Source: Microtetraspora fusca (GTDB taxonomy: Bacteria > Actinomycetota > Actinomycetes > Streptosporangiales > Streptosporangiaceae). Taken from it: DNA of 64,000 nucleotides. A program made the translations under genes and the position numbers. This document shows, one piece after another, positions 27,542 through 36,128 of this stretch (positions are counted from its first letter, which is position 1; every line of letters starts with the position of its first letter). The stretch spans positions 62,001 to 126,000 of the forward strand of contig NZ_BBYK01000059.1 of the NCBI RefSeq assembly GCF_001570365.1. Reading direction: 5' to 3'. The notes under the pieces were generated by a model. The model saw only the letters and a program-made list of their open reading frames with translations, searched no databases and was not told the origin of the DNA.

Positions 27542-28749
27542 ACGCCGCCGACCTCATCGCGCTGAGCGAGCGCCGGAGCGCGCACAACTACCACCCCCTG
27601 CCGGTGGTCATCCAGTCCGCCGAGGGTGCCTGGGTGACCGACGTCGAGGGCCGCCGCTACCTCGACTGCCTGGCGGGCTACTCCTCGCTCAACTTCGGGC
27701 ACGGCAACCCGGTGATCCTCGCGGCCGCCCGCGAGCAGCTCGACCGGCTGACGCTGACCAGCCGGGCGTTCTTCCACGACCGGTTCGCGGAGTTCGCGGC
27801 CGGCCTCGCCGACCTGTGCGGCAAGGACATGATCCTGCCGATGAACACCGGCGCCGAGGCGGTCGAGACGGCCATCAAGGTGGCCCGCAAGTGGGGATAC
27901 GAGGTCAAGGGCGTCCCCGCCGAGCAGGCGAACATCATCGTGATGGAGGACAACTTCCACGGTCGCACCACCACGATCGTGAGCTTCTCCACCGATCCGG
28001 ACGCGCACGACGGCTTCGGACCGTACACACCGGGGTTCCGGGTCGTGAAGTACGGCTCGGCCGAGGCGATCGGCGAGGCGATCGACGAGAACACGGTCGC
28101 CGTGCTGCTCGAACCGATCCAGGGCGAGGCGGGCGTGCTCGTGCCGCCGGACGGCTACCTGCGCGCGGTGCGCGACCTGTGCTCGGAGCGGGGCGTCCTG
28201 TTCATCGCGGACGAGATCCAGTCCGGGCTCGGCCGCACCGGCCACACCTTCGCCTGCGACCACGAGGGCGTCGTCCCCGACATCTACATCCTGGGCAAGG
28301 CCCTCGGCGGCGGCGTCGTGCCGGTCTCGGCCGTGGCGGCGAACGCCGACGTCCTCGGCGTCATCCGGCCCGGCCAGCACGGCTCGACCTTCGGCGGCAA
28401 CCCGCTCGCCTGCGCGGTCGGCGCCGCGGTCATCGGGCTGCTGGGCACCGGCGAGTACCAGGCCAGGGCGCGTGAGCTGGGCGAGCACCTCCACGGCCGG
28501 CTGCGCGAGCTGGTCGGCGCGGGCGTCGTCGCCGTACGCGGGCGCGGCCTGTGGGCGGGCGTGGACATCGACCCGTCGCTCGGGACCGGCCGCCAGGTGA
28601 GCGAGGCCCTGCTGCGCCGCGGCGTGCTGGTCAAGGACACGCACGGCTCGACGATCCGCCTCGCCCCGCCGATCGTGGTCTCCCGCGAGGACCTGGACTG
28701 GGCGGTCGATCAGCTCGCCGAGGCCCTGCGGGAGCTCAGGACAGCCTGA
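27538..28749 (+). CDS. rocD: Ornithine aminotransferase
   Basis: A 403-residue class III PLP aminotransferase converting ornithine and 2-oxoglutarate to glutamate semialdehyde and glutamate. Family landmarks: NYHPLPVVIQSAEGAWVTDV, NTGAEAVETAIK, FIADEIQSGLGRTG and the PLP lysine in ILGKALGGG. It starts inside the preceding stop (ATGA), implying coupled translation with the arginine hydrolase. Its 3' end overlaps the convergent PhoD-like gene by 14 bases. Confidence 0.94.
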   Translation: MNAADLIALSERRSAHNYHPLPVVIQSAEGAWVTDVEGRRYLDCLAGYSSLNFGHGNPVILAAAREQLDRLTLTSRAFFHDRFAEFAAGLADLCGKDMILPMNTGAEAVETAIKVARKWGYEVKGVPAEQANIIVMEDNFHGRTTTIVSFSTDPDAHDGFGPYTPGFRVVKYGSAEAIGEAIDENTVAVLLEPIQGEAGVLVPPDGYLRAVRDLCSERGVLFIADEIQSGLGRTGHTFACDHEGVVPDIYILGKALGGGVVPVSAVAANADVLGVIRPGQHGSTFGGNPLACAVGAAVIGLLGTGEYQARARELGEHLHGRLRELVGAGVVAVRGRGLWAGVDIDPSLGTGRQVSEALLRRGVLVKDTHGSTIRLAPPIVVSREDLDWAVDQLAEALRELRTA

Positions 28750-30316
28750 CCGAGCCCAGCTCGGCGTCGTGGGTCCGCCAGGTCACGGTGGCGGCGTCCT
28801 GGGCGAGGTCCACGGTCGCCAGCGCGTTGTCGAACCAGGGCCCGGCCCTCAGCCGCCACCGGATCGGCGGCGGAGGCAGCCGGGCCGTCAGCGCCGCCAG
28901 GCGTCCGAGCGGGCCCGCCGCGGCGACGGCCGCCACGATGTTGGCCGTCCGGAGCGCCCGGCTCAGCGGGTTGCGGATCGGCGAGCAGACGATCTGGTGG
29001 ATCCGGGAGCCTCCCCCGCCACGCGGCGGCCGTACGGAGGCGAGGTAGGAGTAGTGGACGTCGCCGGACAAGAGCAGCACCGTGGCCGGCGGACGTCCCC
29101 TGCCGCCCGCGGCGACGTCGGTCAGCAGCCGGGCCAGGTGCTCGAACGACCGGCGGAACGCCGCCCAGTGCTCCAGGTCGAGGAACCGGCGCAGGCGCTC
29201 GCCCCACCGTGCGGCCCGGCGCCCCCACAGGCCGTCGCAGACCGCCTCGTTCCAGCTCTCCACGTGGTGGATGGCCGGGGGCAGGAGCACCGGCAGTGAG
29301 GAGCCGACGATCAGGTGGTCGACGTCGCCCGCGGCCGACTCCTCCAGCCACGCCCGTCCGGCGTCGTCGAGCATCCGGCGGGCGCCCGGGGTGAGGACCC
29401 GGCCGCACCTGCTGTCCAGCATGATCACCCGGGTGGGCCCGATGTCGCGGCGGTAGCTCCAGCGGGCCGATCCCGGGTCGGCGTCGGCCCGCTCCGCGAA
29501 CGCGTCGAGCGCCGCGCCGCCGTCGCCCGCCCTGAGCGCGGCGAGCACGGGGTCGCCCGCGCGCTCCTCGGCCGTGAGGTTGCCGAGGTGCTGGTAGACG
29601 TAGTAGGCGCCCAGGCCGGACACGATGCGCCGCCGCCACCACGGCACCTCGGCCATGCTCTCGCGCCACGCCGCCGAGGTGTTCCAGTCGTCCCTGATGT
29701 CGTGATCGTCGAACATCATCAGGGTCGGCACCGCCGCCATCAGCCACCGCACGGCCGGGTCCGACCAGGCCCGGCGGTAGAGCTCGGCGTACTCGTCGAA
29801 GTCCACGACCTCCTCGGGCCCCTCACCGCGTCGCCCGGCGATGAACTCCTTCATCTCCGGGGACGGCTCGTCGGCGTACACCTGGTCGCCGAGCATGATC
29901 AGCAGGTCCGGCGCCTCCCCCGACTCCATCAGCCCCGTGCCGTACGCGCGCAGGACGTCCACGCCGTGCGTCCGCGCGTACGGCCCGTCGTGCGGCACGC
30001 CGGTCCGGCAGGTGCCGAAGACCAGGCGGCGCAGCCGGGTGAGCGGCCGGATCGCGGTGGCCGGCAGGTCCGGGACCGGCCACACGACCGCGCCGTCCAG
30101 CTCCACCGTGTACGGCACGCCTCCGGGCGGCGGGTCCGGCGGGAGGGCGACGTCGACGACCGCGTAATGGTGCCCGTGGACGGTGAAGGTGCGCTCCTCC
30201 GACCGCGCCTCGCCCGCCAGCACCGTGACCGCGCACGGCTCGCTCGTCTCCACCCAGATCGTCGCGCTCGCCGCGTCGACGTGGCGGAGCATGGGGCCGA
30301 TCACCAGATGTGCCAC
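28736..30316 (-). CDS. PhoD-like metallophosphatase
   Basis: A 526-residue protein with an N-terminal beta-sandwich (about residues 1-95) and a PhoD-type metallophosphatase domain: MLGDQVYADEP, MMFDDHDIRDDWN and LLLSGDVHYSYLASV carry the metal ligands. I see no Tat or Sec signal at the chosen GTG 30316; an upstream in-frame ATG at 30394 would add a basic segment without a hydrophobic core. It may therefore be cytoplasmic, unlike classical PhoD. Substrate unknown. It is convergent with rocD. Confidence 0.85.
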   Translation of the reverse strand: MAHLVIGPMLRHVDAASATIWVETSEPCAVTVLAGEARSEERTFTVHGHHYAVVDVALPPDPPPGGVPYTVELDGAVVWPVPDLPATAIRPLTRLRRLVFGTCRTGVPHDGPYARTHGVDVLRAYGTGLMESGEAPDLLIMLGDQVYADEPSPEMKEFIAGRRGEGPEEVVDFDEYAELYRRAWSDPAVRWLMAAVPTLMMFDDHDIRDDWNTSAAWRESMAEVPWWRRRIVSGLGAYYVYQHLGNLTAEERAGDPVLAALRAGDGGAALDAFAERADADPGSARWSYRRDIGPTRVIMLDSRCGRVLTPGARRMLDDAGRAWLEESAAGDVDHLIVGSSLPVLLPPAIHHVESWNEAVCDGLWGRRAARWGERLRRFLDLEHWAAFRRSFEHLARLLTDVAAGGRGRPPATVLLLSGDVHYSYLASVRPPRGGGGSRIHQIVCSPIRNPLSRALRTANIVAAVAAAGPLGRLAALTARLPPPPIRWRLRAGPWFDNALATVDLAQDAATVTWRTHDAELGSVRLS

Positions 30317-30439
30317 GCCTACAGATCTACTGCGGCGCCGCGCCACGCGCGAGAGCCACGGGGGCCGCCGGGGCTTCGTTTCCGGCCCCTCCAACGACCC
30401 GGCGGTCGTCTCCCGCCGAAACGGGTGATGCGGCGGTCG

Positions 30440-30946
30440 TCAGGCTTTCAGCAATCGCACCAGGTCGTCCAGTTCGTGCATGAGCCGCGCGGTGCGCTCC
30501 GCGCCGTACACCGTGAGGATCGCCCGGCGGTGCTCGCCGATGCCCTCCTCCAGGCGGCCAAGGAGGTCGCGCCCGCGGTCGGCCAGGTAGACCGCCACCT
30601 TGCGGCGGTCGAGGGGGTCGTGCCCGCGATAGACGAGGGCGCGCTCAACGAGCCGGTCGACCGCCTTCGTGAGGGTGGGGTGCGGCATCAGCGCGGCCTC
30701 GGCGAGGCCGCCCATCGAGTGGCCGCGCCCGTCCGCGAGCGCCTGGAGGATGCGCCACTGCTCGACGCTGACCTCCTCGGCCGCGAGCGCCGCCGACAGC
30801 TCGCGGTTGACCGCGCGTTCGGCCCGGCTCAGCAGGTACGCGAGCGAGGACGCGAGGCCCGACGGCGCGACCGCCTCGACCGGCCCTTCCGGCCCTTGGA
30901 TCGGCTGGTCAACCCGGCTCTCGCCGGTGGATCCCGCCGCCGTCAC
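30440..30946 (-). CDS. MarR-family transcriptional regulator
   Basis: A 168-residue MarR regulator: helix-turn-helix VSVEQWRILQALADGRGHSM to HPTLTKAVDRLV, wing HDPLDRRKVAVYL, and C-terminal dimer helix. GTG 30946 is the only plausible start in frame. A 15-codon frame on the same strand (30943-30990) ends with TGA overlapping this GTG (GTGA), so a short coupled leader peptide is possible. It is divergent from the amide sensor-permease-formamidase genes and is a candidate repressor for them; the dyads at 32260-32296 are possible targets. Confidence 0.88.
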   Translation of the reverse strand: MTAAGSTGESRVDQPIQGPEGPVEAVAPSGLASSLAYLLSRAERAVNRELSAALAAEEVSVEQWRILQALADGRGHSMGGLAEAALMPHPTLTKAVDRLVERALVYRGHDPLDRRKVAVYLADRGRDLLGRLEEGIGEHRRAILTVYGAERTARLMHELDDLVRLLKA

Positions 30947-31080
30947 GCGGCCCCCGACCCGTCCGCGACGTGGCGCGGCACCGTCATCATGACCACTGCG
31001 GGCCCCTTTCCTGTTTTCGGCGGTACTTTGCAGTGATTTTCCAGGCCTTCTGATGGTTCCCTTCACGGGGGCGGATGGAC

Positions 31081-31086
31081 GATACT
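31081..31086 (+). promoter_or_regulatory. -10 hexamer for the AmiC-like gene (leaderless)
   Basis: GATACT, identical to the znuA -10, ends seven bases before GTG 31094. No ribosome-binding site is present. The -35 is not clear. Confidence 0.45.
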
Positions 31087-31093
31087 CTCCCCC

Positions 31094-32197
31094 GTGATCG
31101 ATCCAGCCGCGGTGGTCATCGATCCCCTGGAAGCGCACCTGCTCAGGGCCGACACGCTGCGCGTATGCCTCGTTGTGCCCGTCTCCGGCGTGCTGGGCCT
31201 CGTCGGGCCGGGCGCGATCAACTGCGCGGCGCTGGCCGCCTCGGAGGTGAACGCCGCGGGCGGGCTGCTCGGCAGGCCGATCGAACTGGTCCTGGTGGAC
31301 GGCGGCCGCGCCCCGGCCGAGGTCGGCGCGGAGGTCGCCGAGCTGGTGCGGGCCGGAGCCGCACAGGCGGTCGTCGGCACCCACGCCAGCGACGTCCGCG
31401 TCGGGATCGAGCACGCCCTGCGCGGCGCGGCGCCGTTCGTCTACACGCCCCCGTACGAGGGCGGCCCACGCTCCCCGGGCGTCTACTTCCTCGGCGAGCA
31501 GGCGTCCTCCCAGGTCGCCCCGGGGATCGACTGGCTGGTCGACCACCGGCGGGCACGGCGCTGGTTCCTGCTCGGCAACGACTACATCTGGCCGTACCTG
31601 GTCCACGCGTCCGCGCGGGCGCACCTGACGTCCCGCTCCGCGCGCGTCGTCGGGGAGCGGTTCCTCCCCGCCGGCACGCGCGACATGGTACGGGTGATCG
31701 AGGAGCTGGCCGCCGTACGGCCGGACGCGGTGCTGCTCAACCTCATCGGGAGCGACCTGATCGAGTTCAACCGGGCGTTCGCGGCGAGCGGGCTGGGCTG
31801 CGCCCGCCTGTGCGGCGCGCTGGAGGAGCACGGCCTGCTGGCGATCGGAGGCGACTTCAGCGGCGAGCTGTACACCGCGATGGGGTACTTCGGCGGCATC
31901 GCCACCGACGACAACCTCGGGCTGCACGAGCGCTACACGCGGCGGTTCGGGCCGGACGCGCCGCTGCTCAACGGACATGGGCACGGGTGTTACGAAGGCG
32001 TGCTCATGCTCGCCGCCCTCGCCGCCCGCGCGGGCTCGCTCGCGGTGCCCGCGGTCGAGGCGATCGCCGACGGGACCACCGTCATCACCGGCCGAGGCCC
32101 GCTCACGCTCCGGGACCGGCAGGTGTCGCAGCGCGTGTACGTGGGACGCGCCGACGGCCTGGACTTCGATCTCGTGACCTCCTCACCCGGGCTGTGA
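31094..32197 (+). CDS. Cytosolic periplasmic-binding-fold amide/urea sensor (AmiC-like)
   Basis: A 367-residue protein with the type I periplasmic binding fold of the branched-chain amino acid/urea/amide group (VCLVVPVSGVLGLVGPGAIN, VNAAGGLLGRPIELVLVDGG, FLLGNDYIWPYL). It has no signal peptide or lipobox, so it should stay in the cytoplasm. That resembles AmiC of Pseudomonas, the amide sensor of the amidase operon, and fits the amidase and permease genes just downstream. No AmiR-like antiterminator is encoded nearby, so the output partner is unknown. The transcript is probably leaderless. Confidence 0.8.
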   Translation: MIDPAAVVIDPLEAHLLRADTLRVCLVVPVSGVLGLVGPGAINCAALAASEVNAAGGLLGRPIELVLVDGGRAPAEVGAEVAELVRAGAAQAVVGTHASDVRVGIEHALRGAAPFVYTPPYEGGPRSPGVYFLGEQASSQVAPGIDWLVDHRRARRWFLLGNDYIWPYLVHASARAHLTSRSARVVGERFLPAGTRDMVRVIEELAAVRPDAVLLNLIGSDLIEFNRAFAASGLGCARLCGALEEHGLLAIGGDFSGELYTAMGYFGGIATDDNLGLHERYTRRFGPDAPLLNGHGHGCYEGVLMLAALAARAGSLAVPAVEAIADGTTVITGRGPLTLRDRQVSQRVYVGRADGLDFDLVTSSPGL

Positions 32198-32259
32198 CGC
32201 CGCCTGTGGCGAGACGCCGCATGACGCCCATCTGACCACCGTCGTCATGGTGCCGCCAC

Positions 32260-32296
32260 AAAGATTTACAAACGAAATCTTTTCCTTTTCAAGGAA
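32260..32296 (+). promoter_or_regulatory. Two adjacent dyads in the amide permease promoter region
   Basis: AAAGATTT (32260-32267) and AAATCTTT (32275-32282) are perfect inverted 8-mers seven bases apart. TTCCTT (32282-32287) and AAGGAA (32291-32296) form a second dyad directly after. Such AT-rich symmetry is exceptional in this GC-rich DNA and lies 45-80 bases before the permease start, so they are probable operators. TTTACA at 32265-32270 could be a -35. Confidence 0.6.
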
Positions 32297-32340
32297 TAGT
32301 CCTATCGTACGCTCTGCCCCCCCGCGTGCGAAGGAGTCTC

Positions 32341-33768
32341 ATGTCTTCCCCCTCCACCACGCCCTCCTCGTCGGCGTCGCCGCAAAGTGCGGCGACCGGC
32401 GTGGAGCGGTTCGGATATCAGCAGGAGTTGCAGCGCTCGCTGAGCTTCACCGACCTGCTCATCTACGGCCTGATCTTCATGGTGCCGATCGCGCCGTTCG
32501 GCATCTTCGGATCCGTTTTCGAAGGCTCGGGCGGCATGGTCGCGCTGGCCTACATCATCGGCATGGTGGCGATGGCCTTCACCGCCCTGTCGTACGCCCA
32601 GATGTCCAAGGCGTTCCCGATGGCCGGCTCGGTCTACACCTACGCGGGCCGCGGGATCGGCGCCCCGGTCGGCTTCCTCGCCGGCTGGGTGATCCTGCTC
32701 GACTACATCCTCGTGCCCGCGCTGCTCTATCTCGTGGCGAGCGCGGCCATGGCGTCGTTCGTGCCCGTGATTCCCGTCTGGGCCTGGTTGATCATGTTCA
32801 TCGTCCTCAACACGGCGGTGAACTACTTCGGCATCCAGATGACCGCGCGGATGAACAAGATCATGCTGGTCGCCGAGCTGATCGTGCTGGCGATCTTCCT
32901 GGTCGTCGGCGTCGTCGCCCTCGCCCAGGGCAAGGGTCACGGCGACGCGTTCAGCCCGATCTTCGACTCCTCGACGTTCTCCGGGCCGCTCGTGTTCGGC
33001 GCCGTCTCGGTCGCGGTGCTGTCCTTCCTCGGCTTCGACGGCATCTCGATGCTCGCCGAGGAGAGCCGGGAGGACGCCCGCAAGCTCGGCCGTGCCATGG
33101 TCGGCGCGCTCATGCTGGCCGGTCTGCTGTTCATCACGCAGACCTGGGTCGCCGCGCTGCTCGCGCCGAACCGTGCGGAGCTGCTGGACAAGGGCGGATC
33201 CATGGACAGCGCGTTCTACGACGTCGCCGAGTACGCCGGAGGCCACTGGCTGAGCGTGCTGACCGCCGTCGCCACCGCGATCGCCTGGGGCTTCGCCAAC
33301 TCGCTGGTCGCCCAGGCCGCCACCTCGCGCCTGCTGTTCGCCATGGCCCGCGACCGGCTGCTGCCCCGGTTCCTGGGCAAGATCCACCCGAAGCACAAGG
33401 TGCCGATCAACGCCACGTTCCTGACCGCCGTCATCTCGCTGGTCCTCGGCCTCATCCTCGTCAACAGCGAGGACGGGATCGGGCAGCTCAGCTCGCTCAT
33501 CAACTTCGGCGCGATGACCGCCTTCCTCGCGCTCCACGTCTCCGTCGTCGTCCACTACGTCGTACGGAAGCGCAGCCGGGACTGGTGGCGGCACCTGATC
33601 GCCCCCGCGATCGGCTTCCTGATCCTGCTGTACGTCGTCATCAACGCCAAGGTCGCCGCCCAGGCGGTCGGCCTGACCTGGCTGGCGATCGGTGTGTTGA
33701 TCCTGATCACCTTCATCCTCATGGGCCGTCGCCCCACCCTTCCCGACGAGACGGAGGTCTCCGAGTGA
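32341..33768 (+). CDS. APC-family amino acid/amide permease
   Basis: A 475-residue transporter of the amino acid-polyamine-organocation superfamily with about 12 membrane helices. The first helix motif (LIYGLIFMVPIAPFGIFG) and the helix-6 region (FLGFDGISMLAEESREDAR) are characteristic. AAGGAG lies 5 bases before ATG 32341. The stop overlaps the next start as GTGA, so permease and formamidase are made together. I infer uptake of a short amide or related nitrogen source. Confidence 0.9.
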   Translation: MSSPSTTPSSSASPQSAATGVERFGYQQELQRSLSFTDLLIYGLIFMVPIAPFGIFGSVFEGSGGMVALAYIIGMVAMAFTALSYAQMSKAFPMAGSVYTYAGRGIGAPVGFLAGWVILLDYILVPALLYLVASAAMASFVPVIPVWAWLIMFIVLNTAVNYFGIQMTARMNKIMLVAELIVLAIFLVVGVVALAQGKGHGDAFSPIFDSSTFSGPLVFGAVSVAVLSFLGFDGISMLAEESREDARKLGRAMVGALMLAGLLFITQTWVAALLAPNRAELLDKGGSMDSAFYDVAEYAGGHWLSVLTAVATAIAWGFANSLVAQAATSRLLFAMARDRLLPRFLGKIHPKHKVPINATFLTAVISLVLGLILVNSEDGIGQLSSLINFGAMTAFLALHVSVVVHYVVRKRSRDWWRHLIAPAIGFLILLYVVINAKVAAQAVGLTWLAIGVLILITFILMGRRPTLPDETEVSE

Positions 33769-34775
33769 ACGTCGTCTCCTTCCGGCCCACGGCCGAGGAC
33801 CTGGCCTACACCTTCGGCGGGCGGCCCGCCGTGGCCCGGATCGCCCCCGGCACGGTCCTCGAACTCTTCACGGAGGACTGCTTTGGCGGGCGGGTGCGCG
33901 GCCCCGAGGACCTGCCGTCGAAGGTGTGCGAGTTCCCCTTCCTCAACCCGGTCACCGGTCCCTTCCACGTGGAGGGGGCCGAGCCGGGCGACACGCTCGC
34001 CCTGCACTTCGTCTCCATCGAGCCCGCCCGCGACTGGGCCGTCTCCACGACGTTCCCCCACTTCGGGGCGCTCACCGGCACCCACACCACCGCGATGCTC
34101 CAGCCTCCCCTCGACGAGGTCGTCTGGATGTACGACGTGGACGTGGAGAAGCGGACCGTCCGCTACCAGGCGCGGAACAGCGACTTCAGCGTGGAGATGC
34201 CGCTCGACCCGATGCACGGCACCGTGGGCGTCGCCCCGGCCGCCTCCGAGGCGCGGATGACGATCACCCCGGACGCCCACGGCGGCAACATGGACACCCC
34301 CGAGCTGCGGGCCGGCGTCACCGTCTACCTCGGCGTGAACGTGGAGGGCGCCCTGTTCTCGATCGGGGACGGCCACTGCCGCCAGGGCCACGGCGAGGTC
34401 TGCGGCACCGCGGTCGAGGCCGCGATGAACACGGTCGTCGCCGTCGAGCTGGTCAAGGGCGTCGGCACCCCGTGGCCGCGCCTGGAGGACGACGACCACC
34501 TGATGTCCACCGGCTCGGCCCGTCCGCTGGAGGACGCCTACCGCATCAGCCAGCACGACCTGGTCACCTGGTCGGCCGCGCTCACCGGGCTGGACGAGCT
34601 CGACGCGTACCAGCTCGTCAGCCAGGGCGGCGAGGCGCCGGTGGGCAATGTGTGCGACACGAACTACACGATGGTCGCCAAGCTGCCCAAGGCCTACCTC
34701 GGCCGCCCCGAGGTGTACGAGTCGGCCCACGCGCGCCTGCGCGCACTCGGCGCGGAGTACCTCTCCTCCCGCTGA
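33765..34775 (+). CDS. fmdA: Acetamidase/formamidase
   Basis: A 336-residue amidohydrolase of the FmdA_AmdA family, hydrolysing formamide or acetamide to ammonia and the acid. Family signatures: VLELFTEDCFGG, EGAEPGDTLALHF, HGGNMDTPELRAG, GDGHCRQGHGEVCG. The C-terminal part keeps SQGGEAPVGNVCDTNYTM. It starts at the GTGA overlap with the permease and is followed by a terminator. Together with the sensor and permease it forms a nitrogen-scavenging module. Confidence 0.92.
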   Translation: MNVVSFRPTAEDLAYTFGGRPAVARIAPGTVLELFTEDCFGGRVRGPEDLPSKVCEFPFLNPVTGPFHVEGAEPGDTLALHFVSIEPARDWAVSTTFPHFGALTGTHTTAMLQPPLDEVVWMYDVDVEKRTVRYQARNSDFSVEMPLDPMHGTVGVAPAASEARMTITPDAHGGNMDTPELRAGVTVYLGVNVEGALFSIGDGHCRQGHGEVCGTAVEAAMNTVVAVELVKGVGTPWPRLEDDDHLMSTGSARPLEDAYRISQHDLVTWSAALTGLDELDAYQLVSQGGEAPVGNVCDTNYTMVAKLPKAYLGRPEVYESAHARLRALGAEYLSSR

Positions 34776-34786
34776 CCTTCCGCGGC

Positions 34787-34818
34787 CTGATCCCGTCTCC
34801 TTCCGGGGACGGGATCAG
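34787..34818. terminator. Terminator between fmdA and the oxidoreductase gene
   Basis: A 14-bp stem with one G-T pair (34787-34800 with 34805-34818) and a TTCC loop lies between convergent genes; its right arm contains the stop codon of the - strand gene. Confidence 0.75.
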
Positions 34819-35732
34819 CTCGTCTTCGGCACCAGGTCCGCGTCGGCGAGCGCGGTGGACACGACCTCCTCGCACATCGCGTGGGTGATGAGCGCGTCGT
34901 CGGCGCGGAGCACGTCGCCCGCGCGGACCGCGTCCAGGAACGCGTGGCAGATCTGCTCGATGCCGCGCTGCCGCGCGACCGGCGTCCACGGCGGCCTCCG
35001 GGACAGGATCTCGCCGCCGTCGTGGTCGACCACGTCGCCGAGATCGAGCACCCGCCGCTTGCGCCCGCCGCCCATGACCTCGCAGGTCTCCTCGGTCGCG
35101 CCGCCGACCCGGTTCATGACGCCGATGGCGGTGAAGCCGTCGCCGCCCAGCTCCAGCACCACGTGTTCGAGCAGCCCGGACCGCACGCGGGTCCGCACCC
35201 GGACATCGGTGACCTCACCCGGCACGAGGAACCGCAGCGTGTCGACCACGTGGATGAAGTCGTCGAAGACCACCGTGCGCGGTGCCGCCGCCGCTCCCAC
35301 CCGGTTCTTCTCCAGAATCACCAGGTCGCGAGGCAGGTCGCGCAGCGCCACGTAGCCGGGGGCGTACCTGCGGTTGAACCCCACCATCAGCGACCTGTCC
35401 CGCTTCCGGGCCAGCCGTACCAGCCGCTCGGAGTCCGCCGGCTCGTCGCTGAGCGGCTTGTCCACGTAGACGTGCACGTCCGCCTCCAGCAGCGCCTCGA
35501 CGATCGGCACGTGCGCGCTCGTCGCGGCGTGGACGAAGGCCGCCTCGACACCCGCCGCGAGCAACTCCTCCACGCCGGTGAAGAGCCGGTCGATCCGGTA
35601 CGCGGCTCCGAGCTCGGCCAGCGTGTCCTCGTCGCGCGTGCACAGGTGGGGCACGATCCCCGGCGTGGCCGCGAGTACCGGCAGGTAGGCCTTCCGGGCG
35701 ATGTCCCCGAGCCCGATGATCCCGATTTTCAT
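34815..35732 (-). CDS. Gfo/Idh/MocA-family oxidoreductase
   Basis: A 305-residue NAD(P)-dependent dehydrogenase. The Rossmann start is KIGIIGLGDIARKAYLP; the catalytic-site motif VYVDKPLSDEP gives the Lys-Pro pair and GFNRRYAPG follows. The C-terminal substrate domain is compact, as in family members of about 300 residues. ATG 35732 lies seven bases after a TAGGCT hexamer, so the transcript is probably leaderless. It is divergent from padR and shares its 66-base promoter region. Substrate unknown. Confidence 0.88.
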   Translation of the reverse strand: MKIGIIGLGDIARKAYLPVLAATPGIVPHLCTRDEDTLAELGAAYRIDRLFTGVEELLAAGVEAAFVHAATSAHVPIVEALLEADVHVYVDKPLSDEPADSERLVRLARKRDRSLMVGFNRRYAPGYVALRDLPRDLVILEKNRVGAAAAPRTVVFDDFIHVVDTLRFLVPGEVTDVRVRTRVRSGLLEHVVLELGGDGFTAIGVMNRVGGATEETCEVMGGGRKRRVLDLGDVVDHDGGEILSRRPPWTPVARQRGIEQICHAFLDAVRAGDVLRADDALITHAMCEEVVSTALADADLVPKTS

Positions 35733-35739
35733 GTGCGGG

Positions 35740-35745
35740 AGCCTA
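35740..35745 (-). promoter_or_regulatory. -10 hexamer for the oxidoreductase (leaderless)
   Basis: TAGGCT on the - strand ends seven bases before ATG 35732. The expected -35 position falls in the PadR-type dyad at 35763-35775, so repressor binding there would block this promoter. Confidence 0.5.
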
Positions 35746-35762
35746 TCGCCGTTGCTAATTTC

Positions 35763-35775
35763 CACTTAGTAAGTG
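35763..35775. promoter_or_regulatory. Candidate PadR operator
   Basis: CACTTAGTAAGTG is a perfect 13-base dyad around a central G, in the 66-base gap between padR and the divergent oxidoreductase. PadR proteins usually bind such dyads beside their own gene. Confidence 0.55.
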
Positions 35776-35798
35776 AAACTGAATAGAGGAGGTGCCCC

Positions 35799-36122
35799 AT
35801 GGCCCGTCGCCAACCCGATCTGGGACGTTTCACCGACGTCGCCCTGCTGGTGCTCGTGAGCCTGGCCGAGGGTGACAAGCACGGCTATCGCATGATCCAG
35901 GACATCGAGGAGTTCTCGGGCACAGCGCTCGAACCCGGCACCCTGTACGGCGCGCTCATGCGGCTGGAGGAGCGCGGGTGGATCGAGCCGCTGCCGGTGG
36001 TCGAGCGGCGCCGGCCGTACCGGATCACTCCGGGGGGCCGCGAGGCCCTGGGCGAGCAGCTCGCCACGCTGCGCCGCATCGAGGAGACCGGCAGCAAGCG
36101 GATCCGGCCGTTATGGGGATGA
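35799..36122 (+). CDS. PadR-family transcriptional regulator
   Basis: A 107-residue PadR-type winged-helix regulator (ALLVLVSLAEGDKHGYRMIQ to EPGTLYGALMRLEERGWIEP). It lacks the long C-terminal helix of larger PadR proteins, which is normal for the short subfamily. AGGAGGTG precedes ATG 35799. A small membrane-protein gene follows after six bases and is likely co-transcribed. Possible targets are its own promoter and the divergent oxidoreductase. Confidence 0.9.
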   Translation: MARRQPDLGRFTDVALLVLVSLAEGDKHGYRMIQDIEEFSGTALEPGTLYGALMRLEERGWIEPLPVVERRRPYRITPGGREALGEQLATLRRIEETGSKRIRPLWG

Positions 36123-36128
36123 ACTGAG

